Shown here: positions 17,026-24,865 of the stretch, piece after piece
Numbering within the stretch: position 1 is the first letter of the stretch
How the letters are laid out: each line of letters opens with the position of its first letter
Assembly: GCA_016712355.1 (NCBI GenBank)
Contig: JADJRF010000005.1
Coordinates: forward strand, 2,356,001 to 2,420,000
DNA: 64,000 bases
DNA from: Vampirovibrionales bacterium
GTDB lineage: Bacteria; Cyanobacteriota; Vampirovibrionia; Vampirovibrionales; Vampirovibrionaceae
Direction: 5' to 3'
Translations under genes and position numbers: made by a program
Notes under the pieces: generated by a model
The model's input: only the letters and a program-made list of their open reading frames with translations
What the model was told of the DNA's origin: nothing
The model's database searches: none

Positions 17026-18309
17026 TTAACGCCTGAAAAAAGCGTTGCCGCGCATGAGCCCGTCGCCGCTGGGCACGGCGTCAAGAGCGGCCTGATTGGC
17101 GGCGTCTCCCCGTAAATACGCATTCAGAAACGTAGTCGCCGCGCCTTTGACGATATTTTGCGTGGCGTCGTCGCCGTGGTTGCCAAAGCTTTTGTGACGC
17201 CGATCTTCCAGCATCAGCATATAGCCATCCTGCGATTGCGGACCGAGCCGCACGGTCAAGACCCGATTCTCGGGATCGTCTTTGGTCCCCGAAATGCCAA
17301 ACACCGGCGTTTCGACGGTTTGAAACGATTCAGCCGTATACGGGCCCCCGCCGCCTGGCCGGGTACTCACCGGAGAAAGGATAAACGCGGCGTCAATGCG
17401 CGGATCCCGAAAACTGGTCGGACCCTCGGGCATATTAATCGTCGCGCCAGCCAGCGCCAACGAGGTGTAAGACCCATACGAATGGCCTGCCGCCGCGATA
17501 TGGTCAAAATCAATCTGTTTGGCGAAAGCGGGATCCTGCTGCGCCCGCGCCTCCAGTTGATCCAGTACGAAGCTGGCGTCTTGAGGCCGATCCGACCAGT
17601 TCTCCGACTGCTGGAACAGTAACTTCTCAGCGGCCTGACTGAAGGCTTTATGCTTGGCCTCTCGAATTTCCTGAGGCGACAAGCCTTGGGCGCTCAGCGT
17701 TTTGGATATTTCTGCAGGACCAATGCCATTTTCTGATAACTGATCGATTTTGCGTTGCGGGACGCCCAGTTGCTGAAGCTGTTCTTTAAAGGACGCCTGC
17801 TGCGCCTCTCGAACCGCCTGCACATCGGATCCGGGATGATTCATTGCAACCACGGCATAACCTTGGCTGGTCAAGTGCTCAGCCAAGTACTCCAGCGTTT
17901 TTTCGCTGCCGCCCAACCCATGGGACAGCACCACCAGAGGCGCAGGCCGGTCGCCTTGACTGGCTGGCAGGTAGAGACGCGTCTTAATGGCGCGATCGCC
18001 GCGCGTGGGGTCCGTATAGGTGACGTCCTCCCGGGTCACGCCGAGCGGCCCGTCTTGCTGATTGGTCTTAATAACGCCGCCCAGCGCGTTCAAAGAAGAC
18101 CGCATCGCCCCGTTGGCGGCGCCCTTCTGACGGAAGGCCGTGGCCTGGGCCTGATCATAGAGGCCGTAGTCAGCAACGCTGTACCCAGCGGCGGGAGAGG
18201 AAGCGCGAGCCGCTTGGCGTTGCAGACTCGCCGGTCCCGAAATTTCCCTTGACGTGGCGCGTTTGGCGCGCGCACGCGCGGTTGTCTGGTATGAAACCGG
18301 ATGAATCAT
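17026..18309 (-). CDS. Alpha/beta hydrolase, PAF-acetylhydrolase/cutinase-like, copy 2
   Basis: A 427-residue alpha/beta hydrolase. The oxyanion strand is VVLSHGLGGSEKTLEYLA, and the nucleophile elbow is AAAGHSYGS with Ser as the expected catalytic residue. A likely acid lies near GISGTKDDPEN and the His in RRHKSFGNHGDD. A helical insert of about 95 residues between the early core strands and the nucleophile may act as a lid. No signal peptide; the first 60 residues are Ala/Arg-rich. It resembles the PAF-acetylhydrolase and polyester-hydrolase group, but substrate is unknown. It is a tandem paralogue of the upstream gene; the start is preceded by a GAGAG-rich leader. Confidence 0.8.
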   Translation of the reverse strand: MIHPVSYQTTARARAKRATSREISGPASLQRQAARASSPAAGYSVADYGLYDQAQATAFRQKGAANGAMRSSLNALGGVIKTNQQDGPLGVTREDVTYTDPTRGDRAIKTRLYLPASQGDRPAPLVVLSHGLGGSEKTLEYLAEHLTSQGYAVVAMNHPGSDVQAVREAQQASFKEQLQQLGVPQRKIDQLSENGIGPAEISKTLSAQGLSPQEIREAKHKAFSQAAEKLLFQQSENWSDRPQDASFVLDQLEARAQQDPAFAKQIDFDHIAAAGHSYGSYTSLALAGATINMPEGPTSFRDPRIDAAFILSPVSTRPGGGGPYTAESFQTVETPVFGISGTKDDPENRVLTVRLGPQSQDGYMLMLEDRRHKSFGNHGDDATQNIVKGAATTFLNAYLRGDAANQAALDAVPSGDGLMRGNAFFRR

Positions 18310-18362
18310 TCTCTCAACTCTTTCTTGATTCTCTCTCTCTTGATTCTCTCTCTCAGCAGCTA
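18310..18362 (-). repeat. Purine-rich GAGAGAATCAA repeats in the leader of the hydrolase
   Basis: Directly upstream of the hydrolase start the minus strand reads as repeated GAGAGAATCAAGA units, two and a half copies long. They supply several overlapping Shine-Dalgarno-like GAGAG sequences. Confidence 0.6.
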
Positions 18363-18409
18363 TCTCTCATGGGAAAGCGTCTTACAGGCCGCGAAAGGCC
18401 TGCGGGTCT

Positions 18410-19702
18410 TTAGCGTTTGAAAAACGGATTGCGCTCCAGTCGCCCCTCGCCTGTGGGAAGGTCATTGAGAGCGCTGAGCGATACCAGATCGCTGCGCATA
18501 TAGGCGTCCAGAAACGTGAGGGCGCTGCCGTTAACAAACGTGTGGGTCTCCTCATCGCCGCCATTGCCAAAATCGATATGGCGTTTCCCGTTCAAGACTG
18601 TCATATAATGGTTTTCGGTCTCGGGGCCCAGTTTTACGGGTTGCGAGCGGAATTCAGGGTCTTCTTCAGAACCTGCGACGCCAAACACCGGCGTTTTAAG
18701 CGACTGGAAAGAAGTCGACGTAAATGGCCCTCTGTCTTCGCGCGATCCAATCGGCGATAAGACGTAGGCCGCCTTGATGCGCGGATCGAGAAAACTCTTA
18801 GTCGCGCCATCTGCGGTTTTAACCTCGGCGCCCGCCAGCGCCAGCGTGGTAAAGGAGCCATACGAGTGGCCGGCAGCGGCGATGTTATTGAAATCAATGC
18901 GTGGGGCAAGCTCAGGCTGCGACAGCGCCTGCGCTTCGAGCTGATTCAGCACGAACGTGACGTCCTGAGGACGATCCGCCCATTGCTGCGGATTATGATC
19001 CAGTAACGCATCGGTAACGGACTTTTCGGCTTCGCGGTTCAATTGGGAAATCTGGCCTTCATCCACCCCTCTATTGCTGAGGAAACGCGACACGCCCGCC
19101 TCGGTCAGCCGACCATTTTCGGACAACTCCTGGATCGCCTCCTCAGACACCCCGAAATCATGCAATTTCGTTTGATAAAACTGGTGTTTGACAGCGCGCT
19201 CAGCCTCCACGTCCGACCCCGGATGATTCAGGGCCATGACCGCATAACCATGGCTGGCCAAATGCTCAGCCAGATACCCCAGCGTTTTTTCGCTGCCGCC
19301 CAAGCCATGAGAGAGCATCACCAGCGGCGCCGCAGACGTGTCGCCTTCGGCCTTGACCGGTTGGTATAAAAGCGTCTTGATTTCGCGACCCCCGCGGTCG
19401 GGATCGGTAAATACAGATTCTTGCGTCTGAGTCGCGTAAGGCCCGGGCGCTTGATTCGCCTGAAATTGACCCGCCAGGGTCTTGAGGGCCTGCCGTCTCA
19501 CGCGCTCAGGCGAATCGGCGCGTCTAAGCCGGAGGTCTGCGGACGCCTCCCGCGTCGAGCCAAATGCGGGCGTAAAGTTTGTGGGCTCCGCATCTTGAAA
19601 CCCGCGAAGGCCAGGCGCCCTCTCTGCACGTTGCAAACGGGGGATCTCCATACGCGGATCGCCCGAACGGCGGGAGAACATGCCTTGAACGGGGTCGGAC
19701 AT
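18410..19702 (-). CDS. Alpha/beta hydrolase, PAF-acetylhydrolase/cutinase-like, copy 1
   Basis: A 430-residue paralogue of the gene just downstream, with the same order of motifs: VMLSHGLGGSEKTLGYLA, MALNHPGSD, a helical insert of about 95 residues, the elbow AAAGHSYGS, LDPRIKAAYVLSP, GVAGSEEDPE and a late His in KRHIDFGN. Both proteins end in the same way (NPFFKR here, NAFFRR in the other). The ATG at 19702 has GAGAG about 10 bases upstream; TTG at 19708 is possible. No signal peptide is seen. The pair likely arose by tandem duplication and then diverged, mostly in the N-terminal 60 residues and the insert. Confidence 0.8.
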   Translation of the reverse strand: MSDPVQGMFSRRSGDPRMEIPRLQRAERAPGLRGFQDAEPTNFTPAFGSTREASADLRLRRADSPERVRRQALKTLAGQFQANQAPGPYATQTQESVFTDPDRGGREIKTLLYQPVKAEGDTSAAPLVMLSHGLGGSEKTLGYLAEHLASHGYAVMALNHPGSDVEAERAVKHQFYQTKLHDFGVSEEAIQELSENGRLTEAGVSRFLSNRGVDEGQISQLNREAEKSVTDALLDHNPQQWADRPQDVTFVLNQLEAQALSQPELAPRIDFNNIAAAGHSYGSFTTLALAGAEVKTADGATKSFLDPRIKAAYVLSPIGSREDRGPFTSTSFQSLKTPVFGVAGSEEDPEFRSQPVKLGPETENHYMTVLNGKRHIDFGNGGDEETHTFVNGSALTFLDAYMRSDLVSLSALNDLPTGEGRLERNPFFKR

Positions 19703-20060
19703 CTTCAATACTCTCTATCTATTATTTACAACAAACGGGTGCTACAAGAATAAAAACAACAAAATCGGGATGATTGCCCTCACGGACACAGCGCGCTTTT
19801 TCAGCGTTTTGAGCGCTCAAAACTGTGTAAAACCAAAGCGCAAACGACCCAGATATGGCCCTATCCCAACGACAATGCTGACATTCGCCCGCCGGCCAAA
19901 AGGGCGTTATCGGCGAGATGATGGATCTTGGGCTCAGGACGCGCGCGCGTGGGCTAAACTAAGAAAGAGGGAAAGCGGCGCAGCCCCCCAAACAGAGGAA
20001 CGCCCGCATCTCCCTTGGAATTATGTCGGACAGATTATGGCAGAGAGGGAGAGAGACTGC
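19703..20060. other. 358-base region between divergent genes
   Basis: It separates the leftward hydrolase gene from the rightward exported protein gene. The first 70 bases are AT-rich and may hold the hydrolase promoter, but no convincing -35/-10 pair was found. A plus-strand frame is open from 19770 into the next gene, without a good start site or domain. Confidence 0.5.
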
Positions 20061-20504
20061 GTGAAAACACTTCCCGGATGCGGCGCGCGCGCGCGGAGCG
20101 TCATCGTCATCAGCGCTATTGTCATGAGCGCAGCCAGCTTTTGTATGGCGGAAATCGGCGCGTGGGCGGACCCGCCGACCCCCAACGAGACGCCGTTACC
20201 GGCTCCCGGAGAGAGAACGCGCGGGGGCGGGACTGGCTGGAAGCTGGTCAGTTTTCCGCTGCGACTGGCCACCGCAGCGATGGGGGCGGGGCTGGGCGCA
20301 CTGCAAGGCGGCTATGAAGGCGTTGCGGCGATGGAAACCAGCGTCGCTGAAGAAACCTTCGGACGCGCCGATCGCAATCCGATGCTGGTTCCGGTGGGTG
20401 TGGCCGGGGCGCTGATCGCGCTGCCGGTCGGCGCCATCAGCGGAGCCCCCAGGGGCGCCTCCCACGGCCTCAAAGAAGGCTGGCGCTGGTGGGATCGTTA
20501 TTAA
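20061..20504 (+). CDS. Small exported protein of unknown function
   Basis: The 147-residue product begins with GTG 20061, just after a GAGGGAGAGAG ribosome site. It has a signal peptide: basic start, hydrophobic core VIVISAIVMSAASFCMA and a probable cleavage after GAWA. The mature part is Pro-rich for about 20 residues, then has two Gly/Ala-rich hydrophobic stretches (LRLATAAMGAGLGALQGGYEG and VGVAGALIALPVGAISGAPRG), which look like glycine-zipper segments that insert in or coat a membrane. No family recognised. ATG 20037 and the frame back to 19770 are less likely starts. Confidence 0.6.
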   Translation: MKTLPGCGARARSVIVISAIVMSAASFCMAEIGAWADPPTPNETPLPAPGERTRGGGTGWKLVSFPLRLATAAMGAGLGALQGGYEGVAAMETSVAEETFGRADRNPMLVPVGVAGALIALPVGAISGAPRGASHGLKEGWRWWDRY

Positions 20505-20636
20505 CCTGCGGATCGCTATTAACGGCGAGCCCCCGGCGCGCGAAAAGCAATTGGCGCATCGGGCCCGTTTTGATACGCTGAACACCCGGGGCCTCGCCTG
20601 GCGCTCGCCCCGCTCAATCAGGGTTGTCCTGTCGTT

Positions 20637-21881
20637 ATGACTGCGTCCTATTTTTCGCGCCGCTGGCTTGAAAGCCTGCTATCCCCGCGCCCGCCTGAGA
20701 GCGCGCTGGGCTTTGCCCCGCCGCCGCACGGCGGCATGATTGAGCGATGGCTGTCGCGCGCCCTGTGGGAATCCTTACCCAACGCATCGCCCGGCAAACG
20801 GGGCCGAAAACCGGGCGGCTCGCCGGAGGATTCTCGCGCGCTGATTCTGAAACCAGCGCTGGAAGAGAATTGTAATGAATTGGGCCACGTCGAAGCCGGC
20901 CATTTACTCAAGCTGATGGATGTCGTCGGCGTCGTGTCGGCATTCCGGCATTTTAATGAGGGCAATATCTTTGTCACGGCCTCGCTCGACCGAACCAATT
21001 TTGTCAGTCCCATTCACGCATGGGAATACATCCGCATGGACAGCCGCATCACGCAGGTATGGGGCTCCTCGCTGGAAACCGAAGTGACGTTATCGGCCTT
21101 TGGCTTGCGCGATCGCGAAACCGTGCGCCATGACGTGGCCACCGCCTATCTGACGTATGTCGCCCTGGATGAGCGCCGCCATAAAGTCACCCTGCCGCCA
21201 TTGTCGTTGGGGCGCGCTTCGGACTACCGGGCCGCGCGGCTCGCCGACCTGCGGCGCGAAAACCGCCGACAGGAAGCTAGCGAGGCCCCGCCGCTGGCGC
21301 TCAATGCCACTGACGATCCTTTTATCAGCGATATTTCTCGCCTGATGACGCGCAAAGAGACCAACTCGCTGGGCAACGTCTTTGGCGGGGTGATTCTGGA
21401 AATGATCAGCGCAGCAGGCCAGCAGGCCGCCTTGCGCCACGCCGGACGCGGTCCCGCCATTCTGGCGCGGATTGATCGCATGAGTTTTCTGGCCCCGGCC
21501 TTTGTGGGAGAAACCGTCCGCGCGCGGGCGCTGCCGACCAAGACGTGGAAAACTTCGATGGAAACCCAGGTCCTCGTGGAAGCCATCGCCCCCGGCGACC
21601 CGTTTCACCCGCGAGAAATCGCTCAGTGTTATCTGGTCTTCGTCCGGCTTGATGAGACCACTGAACGCCCCGCGCCTGTGCCTCCCTGGCAACCGACGAC
21701 CCCGCAGCAGACCCAGCGCGCAGAAGCCGCCGACATTCGACGCCAGTTTCGCGCCAGTGAGGCGCTTCAGGCCAAGAACGAGCACACCCCGCGCTTACCA
21801 CTCTGGCGACGATGCCAGTTATTCTGGCGAGACAAGGCGTCTCGCCTTAAACGTTGTTTCTGGATATGGATGGAGCCTTAA
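20637..21881 (+). CDS. Acyl-CoA thioesterase with two hotdog domains
   Basis: The 414-residue protein has two HotDog ACOT-type domains. The first (about residues 80-195) has NELGHVEAGHLLKLMDVVG; the second (about 230-345) has TNSLGNVFGGVILEMISAAG and IDRMSFLAPAFVGETV. Enzymes of this build hydrolyse acyl-CoA to free acid and CoA. The first domain keeps the Asp after the long helix start (LMDV), the second does not (EMIS), so the two halves probably contribute different active-site residues, as in other double-hotdog ACOTs. A basic N-terminal 60 residues precede the first domain. rlmD begins four bases after its stop. Confidence 0.83.
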   Translation: MTASYFSRRWLESLLSPRPPESALGFAPPPHGGMIERWLSRALWESLPNASPGKRGRKPGGSPEDSRALILKPALEENCNELGHVEAGHLLKLMDVVGVVSAFRHFNEGNIFVTASLDRTNFVSPIHAWEYIRMDSRITQVWGSSLETEVTLSAFGLRDRETVRHDVATAYLTYVALDERRHKVTLPPLSLGRASDYRAARLADLRRENRRQEASEAPPLALNATDDPFISDISRLMTRKETNSLGNVFGGVILEMISAAGQQAALRHAGRGPAILARIDRMSFLAPAFVGETVRARALPTKTWKTSMETQVLVEAIAPGDPFHPREIAQCYLVFVRLDETTERPAPVPPWQPTTPQQTQRAEAADIRRQFRASEALQAKNEHTPRLPLWRRCQLFWRDKASRLKRCFWIWMEP

Positions 21882-21884
21882 CCT

Positions 21885-23246
21885 ATGGACGTCGATTTTG
21901 ACCCGAGATACGACGCAAGCGCCGTCGTCGTCGTTGAAAAACTTCTGCCGGGCGGCGTCGGGCTGGCCCGCCTGCCGGAAGGCAAGCTCGTGCTGGTCGA
22001 AGGGGCCGCCGCGCAAGACAAGCTTTCGATTGTCTATCGGATCGGACGCGCCAAGACCTTGCGCGGGGCGGTTCGGCTGGTCCTCAAGCCTTCGCCTGAT
22101 CGCCGCGATCCGGCGCCTGCGCCGTGTCCGGCATGCGATTGGGTCCATTTGACGCGAGAAGCGCAGTTGCGCGAAAAACGCCTGCTGGTCGCCGATTGTA
22201 TGCGCCGTCTGGCGCGCCTGCCGCAAACCGCGATCGAAGAGACTCTGGCCCCGCCCCCGGAACTGTCGCTGCGCAACAAGATTTCGCTGGCTATCCACGA
22301 AGCGCCGCCGCTCTCTGAGACGGACGCGCCACCCAAAGACGCGGCCCAAACGGGCGCAGCGCTCATCGGGTATCGCGCGCCGGGGAGTCGCAGCATTGTC
22401 GCTTATGAGGGCTGCCTACAGGCGCCGCCCGTCTTTGCCGAGATCGTCGCCTGGCTGAGCGCGCGCTGGCCGGGGCAGACCGGCGCAGAAAGCCTGCTGT
22501 TACGGCAAAACGCAGGCGGCGATATTCTGGTTGGTTTTCGCGGCGAAACGCTTCGGCATCAGGCTCTCGAACCGCTGGTTGCGCCGCTGCGCCAAGCGTT
22601 TCCCGCCATTCTGGGAATCGACGCCCAAGGCGTCTCCGGGCACCGGGTGCTGGCAGGACAGGCGTTTTTCCGCGAAGAGCTGGGCGAGTGGACGTTTCAG
22701 GTCGGCTGCGACAGCTTTTTTCAGGTCAATCGGGCCGCGGCGGGGCTGTTGCTGGGCCTGGTGAAAGACTCTCTACGCGTCATCGCCGGGGATCGCGCGC
22801 TGCTGCCTTCCGGCGTGGATCTTTACGCGGGGGTTGGGACGTTTACGTTTGCGCTGGCGGCCGTATGCGAGCGCGTGATCGCCGCCGAATACGCCGACGG
22901 CGCCATCGCCGACCTCGCCCTGAACTGCGCGCTGAATCAGGTCGAAACCGTGGAAGCCCGCCATGGCGACGTGTGCAGTACGCTCAAGAGCATGGAGGAC
23001 GACGTCGCCATCGCCATTGTGAATCCGCCGCGTACGGGCTGCCCGTATCGCGTCATTGACTGGCTAAACGCCCACGTCCGCGAAGGAATTATTATGATTA
23101 GCTGCGATCCGGCCACGCTGGCGCGCGATCTCAAACGCCTCAAAGAGAAAGGCGAGTGGCGCATCGAGCGCATCCAGCCGGTGGATATGTTCGCGGACAC
23201 GCATCACGTGGAAACCGTCGTTTGTCTGGTAAGGGGAGAGGCGTAG
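21885..23246 (+). CDS. rlmD: 23S rRNA (uracil-5-)-methyltransferase RlmD/TrmA family
   Basis: A 453-residue SAM-dependent RNA m5U methyltransferase. An N-terminal TRAM-like domain (residues about 5-70) is followed by the methyltransferase core: GCDSFFQVN, the SAM loop VDLYAGVGTFTFALA, NPPRTGCP, and the catalytic Cys in ISCDPATLARDL. The iron-sulphur motif is thinner than usual: only CPAC is seen where many RlmD proteins have a third Cys just before it. RlmD, RlmC/RumB and TrmA relatives share this build, so the exact target base is inferred. Transcribed with the thioesterase; its 3' end overlaps the convergent glycosyltransferase by 43 bases. Confidence 0.85.
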   Translation: MDVDFDPRYDASAVVVVEKLLPGGVGLARLPEGKLVLVEGAAAQDKLSIVYRIGRAKTLRGAVRLVLKPSPDRRDPAPAPCPACDWVHLTREAQLREKRLLVADCMRRLARLPQTAIEETLAPPPELSLRNKISLAIHEAPPLSETDAPPKDAAQTGAALIGYRAPGSRSIVAYEGCLQAPPVFAEIVAWLSARWPGQTGAESLLLRQNAGGDILVGFRGETLRHQALEPLVAPLRQAFPAILGIDAQGVSGHRVLAGQAFFREELGEWTFQVGCDSFFQVNRAAAGLLLGLVKDSLRVIAGDRALLPSGVDLYAGVGTFTFALAAVCERVIAAEYADGAIADLALNCALNQVETVEARHGDVCSTLKSMEDDVAIAIVNPPRTGCPYRVIDWLNAHVREGIIMISCDPATLARDLKRLKEKGEWRIERIQPVDMFADTHHVETVVCLVRGEA

Positions 23247-24307
23247 CGCAAGCCTTGCGCCATCAGCCGCACTTCACGATTCAGACCGGCCAGACTCTGA
23301 TAGAATCCGCTGGGGAAGAACGTTTGGGAGTACACGCCCCAAAAAGCGCGCAGCCATGCGGTTTTATCCACATCGGGCCGTCGCCGCGCCTGAAGCGCCA
23401 AGGCCCTGGCCAACTGCGGACGGTTTAAATTGAGCTGATTGCGCGCCACGCGCCGGAAGAAATACAGCGTCACCAGGGAGCGCAACGCCTGCGCCTGCGG
23501 CGGCAAGCCGAATTCAGGGGCGAAAATATCGTCCAGCACGCGCAAGTGACACGACACGAGCGCCTGCGCCTTCTGCGGATCTTTGGTCAGCGCGTTGGGC
23601 TGAATACGGTAGCCCAGCACGTAGCGCGGCAGCACGGCGACGCCTTGCGGATAGCGCTGAAAAATCTTGACGAAGTACTCAAAGTCGTCCGAATGCGTCA
23701 AATCTTCGCGAAACGGTCCCAATTCATCCAGCAGGGAGCGGCGGTACAGGCCGGTTCCCAACTGACACGGAAAACGCACGTCGAGAACCGTAAGCCAGTC
23801 GTAGCAAAACCCCGGCGGCAGGACGGTTTCCCCGGACGGCAGGGTCAGCAGATCCACGCCCACATTGCGCAGCGGTCGCCCGCGCTCGTCAATGGTATTG
23901 TAGAACCCTTTGGCAACGACTTTATCCGGGCAATCGCGCAGGGCGGCCAGAAGCGTTTCGAGCGCATCGGGGTAAAACACGTCGTCAGAGTCCAGATACG
24001 CCACATAGTCGCCCCGCGCGTGGGTCAATGCGACGTTACGAACGGCGCTCCCTGCCGAAGACGGTTGCTTGGGCAGCGGAATATAATGAATCCGCTCATC
24101 GCGCGCGGTAAACGAGGCCATCAGCGCGGGCGTGCCGTCGGTCGAGCCGTCATCGACGACCCACAGCTCCCAATGGGGATAAGTCTGGCGAAGGACGGAC
24201 ATCACCGCCTCGCCCAAAAAGCTTTCACAGTTGTGCGTGGGCAAAATCACGGAAATCAGCGGCGTTTGCCGCGTGTCAGCGGCGCTCATGGCGCAGGAAC
24301 TCTCCAT
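23204..24307 (-). CDS. Family 2 glycosyltransferase
   Basis: A GT-A fold glycosyltransferase of 367 residues: SVILPTHNCESFLGEAVMSV at the N-terminus, WVVDDGSTDGT for nucleotide binding, and the metal-binding DxD in YVAYLDSDDVFYPDALE. The C-terminal region (about residues 250-360) is helical and basic. It likely builds a surface polysaccharide or glycan; the acceptor is unknown. ATG 24307 has GAGG nine bases upstream; ATG 24289 is an alternative. It overlaps the end of rlmD on the other strand by 43 bases. Confidence 0.88.
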   Translation of the reverse strand: MESSCAMSAADTRQTPLISVILPTHNCESFLGEAVMSVLRQTYPHWELWVVDDGSTDGTPALMASFTARDERIHYIPLPKQPSSAGSAVRNVALTHARGDYVAYLDSDDVFYPDALETLLAALRDCPDKVVAKGFYNTIDERGRPLRNVGVDLLTLPSGETVLPPGFCYDWLTVLDVRFPCQLGTGLYRRSLLDELGPFREDLTHSDDFEYFVKIFQRYPQGVAVLPRYVLGYRIQPNALTKDPQKAQALVSCHLRVLDDIFAPEFGLPPQAQALRSLVTLYFFRRVARNQLNLNRPQLARALALQARRRPDVDKTAWLRAFWGVYSQTFFPSGFYQSLAGLNREVRLMAQGLRYASPLTRQTTVST

Positions 24308-24320
24308 ACCGCGCGTCCTC

Positions 24321-24358
24321 TCTTATTTTTTAACGTCTTATTTTTTAACGTCTTATTT
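24321..24358. repeat. 15-bp tandem repeat, two and a half copies
   Basis: The unit TCTTATTTTTTAACG occurs twice in a row and then in part (TCTTATTT). It lies just upstream of the glycosyltransferase start and makes an AT-rich patch in GC-rich surroundings, so it may contain that gene's promoter. Confidence 0.7.
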
Positions 24359-24517
24359 GCGGGTCTCTCTTCGTCGCTTTCGCGTCAACCGGCCCATTAT
24401 AGCGCAGACGCCTTCGCGCGCCAAAAACCCGTCGAAATCCGGTCCCAGCGCTTCCCGGATGCGTCCGGGAGCTCCTCGCGTCGCGTCGAATCCCCCGCGC
24501 ATTCAACGCCAGCCCCT

Positions 24518-24541
24518 AAAAATCCCGAGCGGGATCTTTTT
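24518..24541. promoter_or_regulatory. Palindromic operator O1 of hipBA
   Basis: ATCCCGAGCGGGAT is a perfect palindrome flanked by A and T runs, so the whole 24 bases are nearly symmetrical. It has the ATCC-spacer-GGAT form known for HipB operators in E. coli (TATCC-N8-GGATA), here with a six-base spacer. It is the strongest of four related sites. Confidence 0.7.
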
Positions 24542-24548
24542 ACGAAAA

Positions 24549-24586
24549 ATCCCCGCGAAGATCACCGAAAAGCACCGAACGGGATG
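24549..24586. promoter_or_regulatory. Degenerate operators O2 and O3 of hipBA
   Basis: Two weaker copies of the palindrome: ATCCCCGCGAAGAT (24549-24562), and CACCGAACGGGATG (24573-24586), the latter matching O1 at 11 of 15 positions over a slightly longer stretch. O3 overlaps the expected -35 region. Confidence 0.45.
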
Positions 24587-24612
24587 ATTTTTCCCTCGCA
24601 AGGAGGTACAAT
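24584..24612 (+). promoter_or_regulatory. Predicted hipBA promoter
   Basis: TACAAT (24607-24612) is a good -10 box; the -35 position (24584-24589, ATGATT) is weak. Transcription would start near 24619, next to operator O4, so HipB bound at O3 and O4 would cover both sides of the promoter. Confidence 0.5.
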
Positions 24613-24620
24613 CAAAAAAC

Positions 24621-24634
24621 ATCCCGAGCAGGAT
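24621..24634. promoter_or_regulatory. Palindromic operator O4 of hipBA
   Basis: ATCCCGAGCAGGAT differs from O1 by one base. It lies at the predicted transcription start and 18 bases before the hipB start codon, a position suited to autorepression. Confidence 0.65.
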
Positions 24635-24652
24635 CTTTTTTGAAAGGCCCGC

Positions 24653-24862
24653 ATGCCCATTCAAAATGCCCGCGACTTCGGACAATTGATTCGAGAAACC
24701 CGAAAAGCCAGCCAAGTCACCCAGAAAGAGTTGGCGGCGGCATGCGGCGTGGGCGTTCGATTCATCCGGGAGCTGGAAAAAGGCAAACCCACTTGCGAAC
24801 TGGAAAAAGCATTGCTAGCGGCCGCAATGCTCGGCCTTACGCTGAACGTGAGGCGCGAATAA
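24653..24862 (+). CDS. hipB: HipB-type antitoxin, XRE family regulator
   Basis: A 69-residue helix-turn-helix protein: LIRETRKASQVTQKELAAACGVGVRFIRELEKGK covers the DNA-binding helices in XRE order (given here as family pattern; recognition helix at VGVRFIREL). HipB binds and neutralises HipA and represses the operon through palindromic operators. GAAAGG precedes the ATG by six bases. The protein is shorter than E. coli HipB (88 residues) and lacks its C-terminal tail that promotes degradation. hipA starts three bases after its stop. Confidence 0.9.
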   Translation: MPIQNARDFGQLIRETRKASQVTQKELAAACGVGVRFIRELEKGKPTCELEKALLAAAMLGLTLNVRRE

Positions 24863-24865
24863 TCC

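Larger units (their letters stand above)
24308..24652. other. 345-base intergenic region with hipBA control sites
   Basis: The left part holds a short tandem repeat and GC-rich sequence with nothing else recognised. The right part (24518-24634) holds the hipBA operators and promoter, listed separately. Confidence 0.6.
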
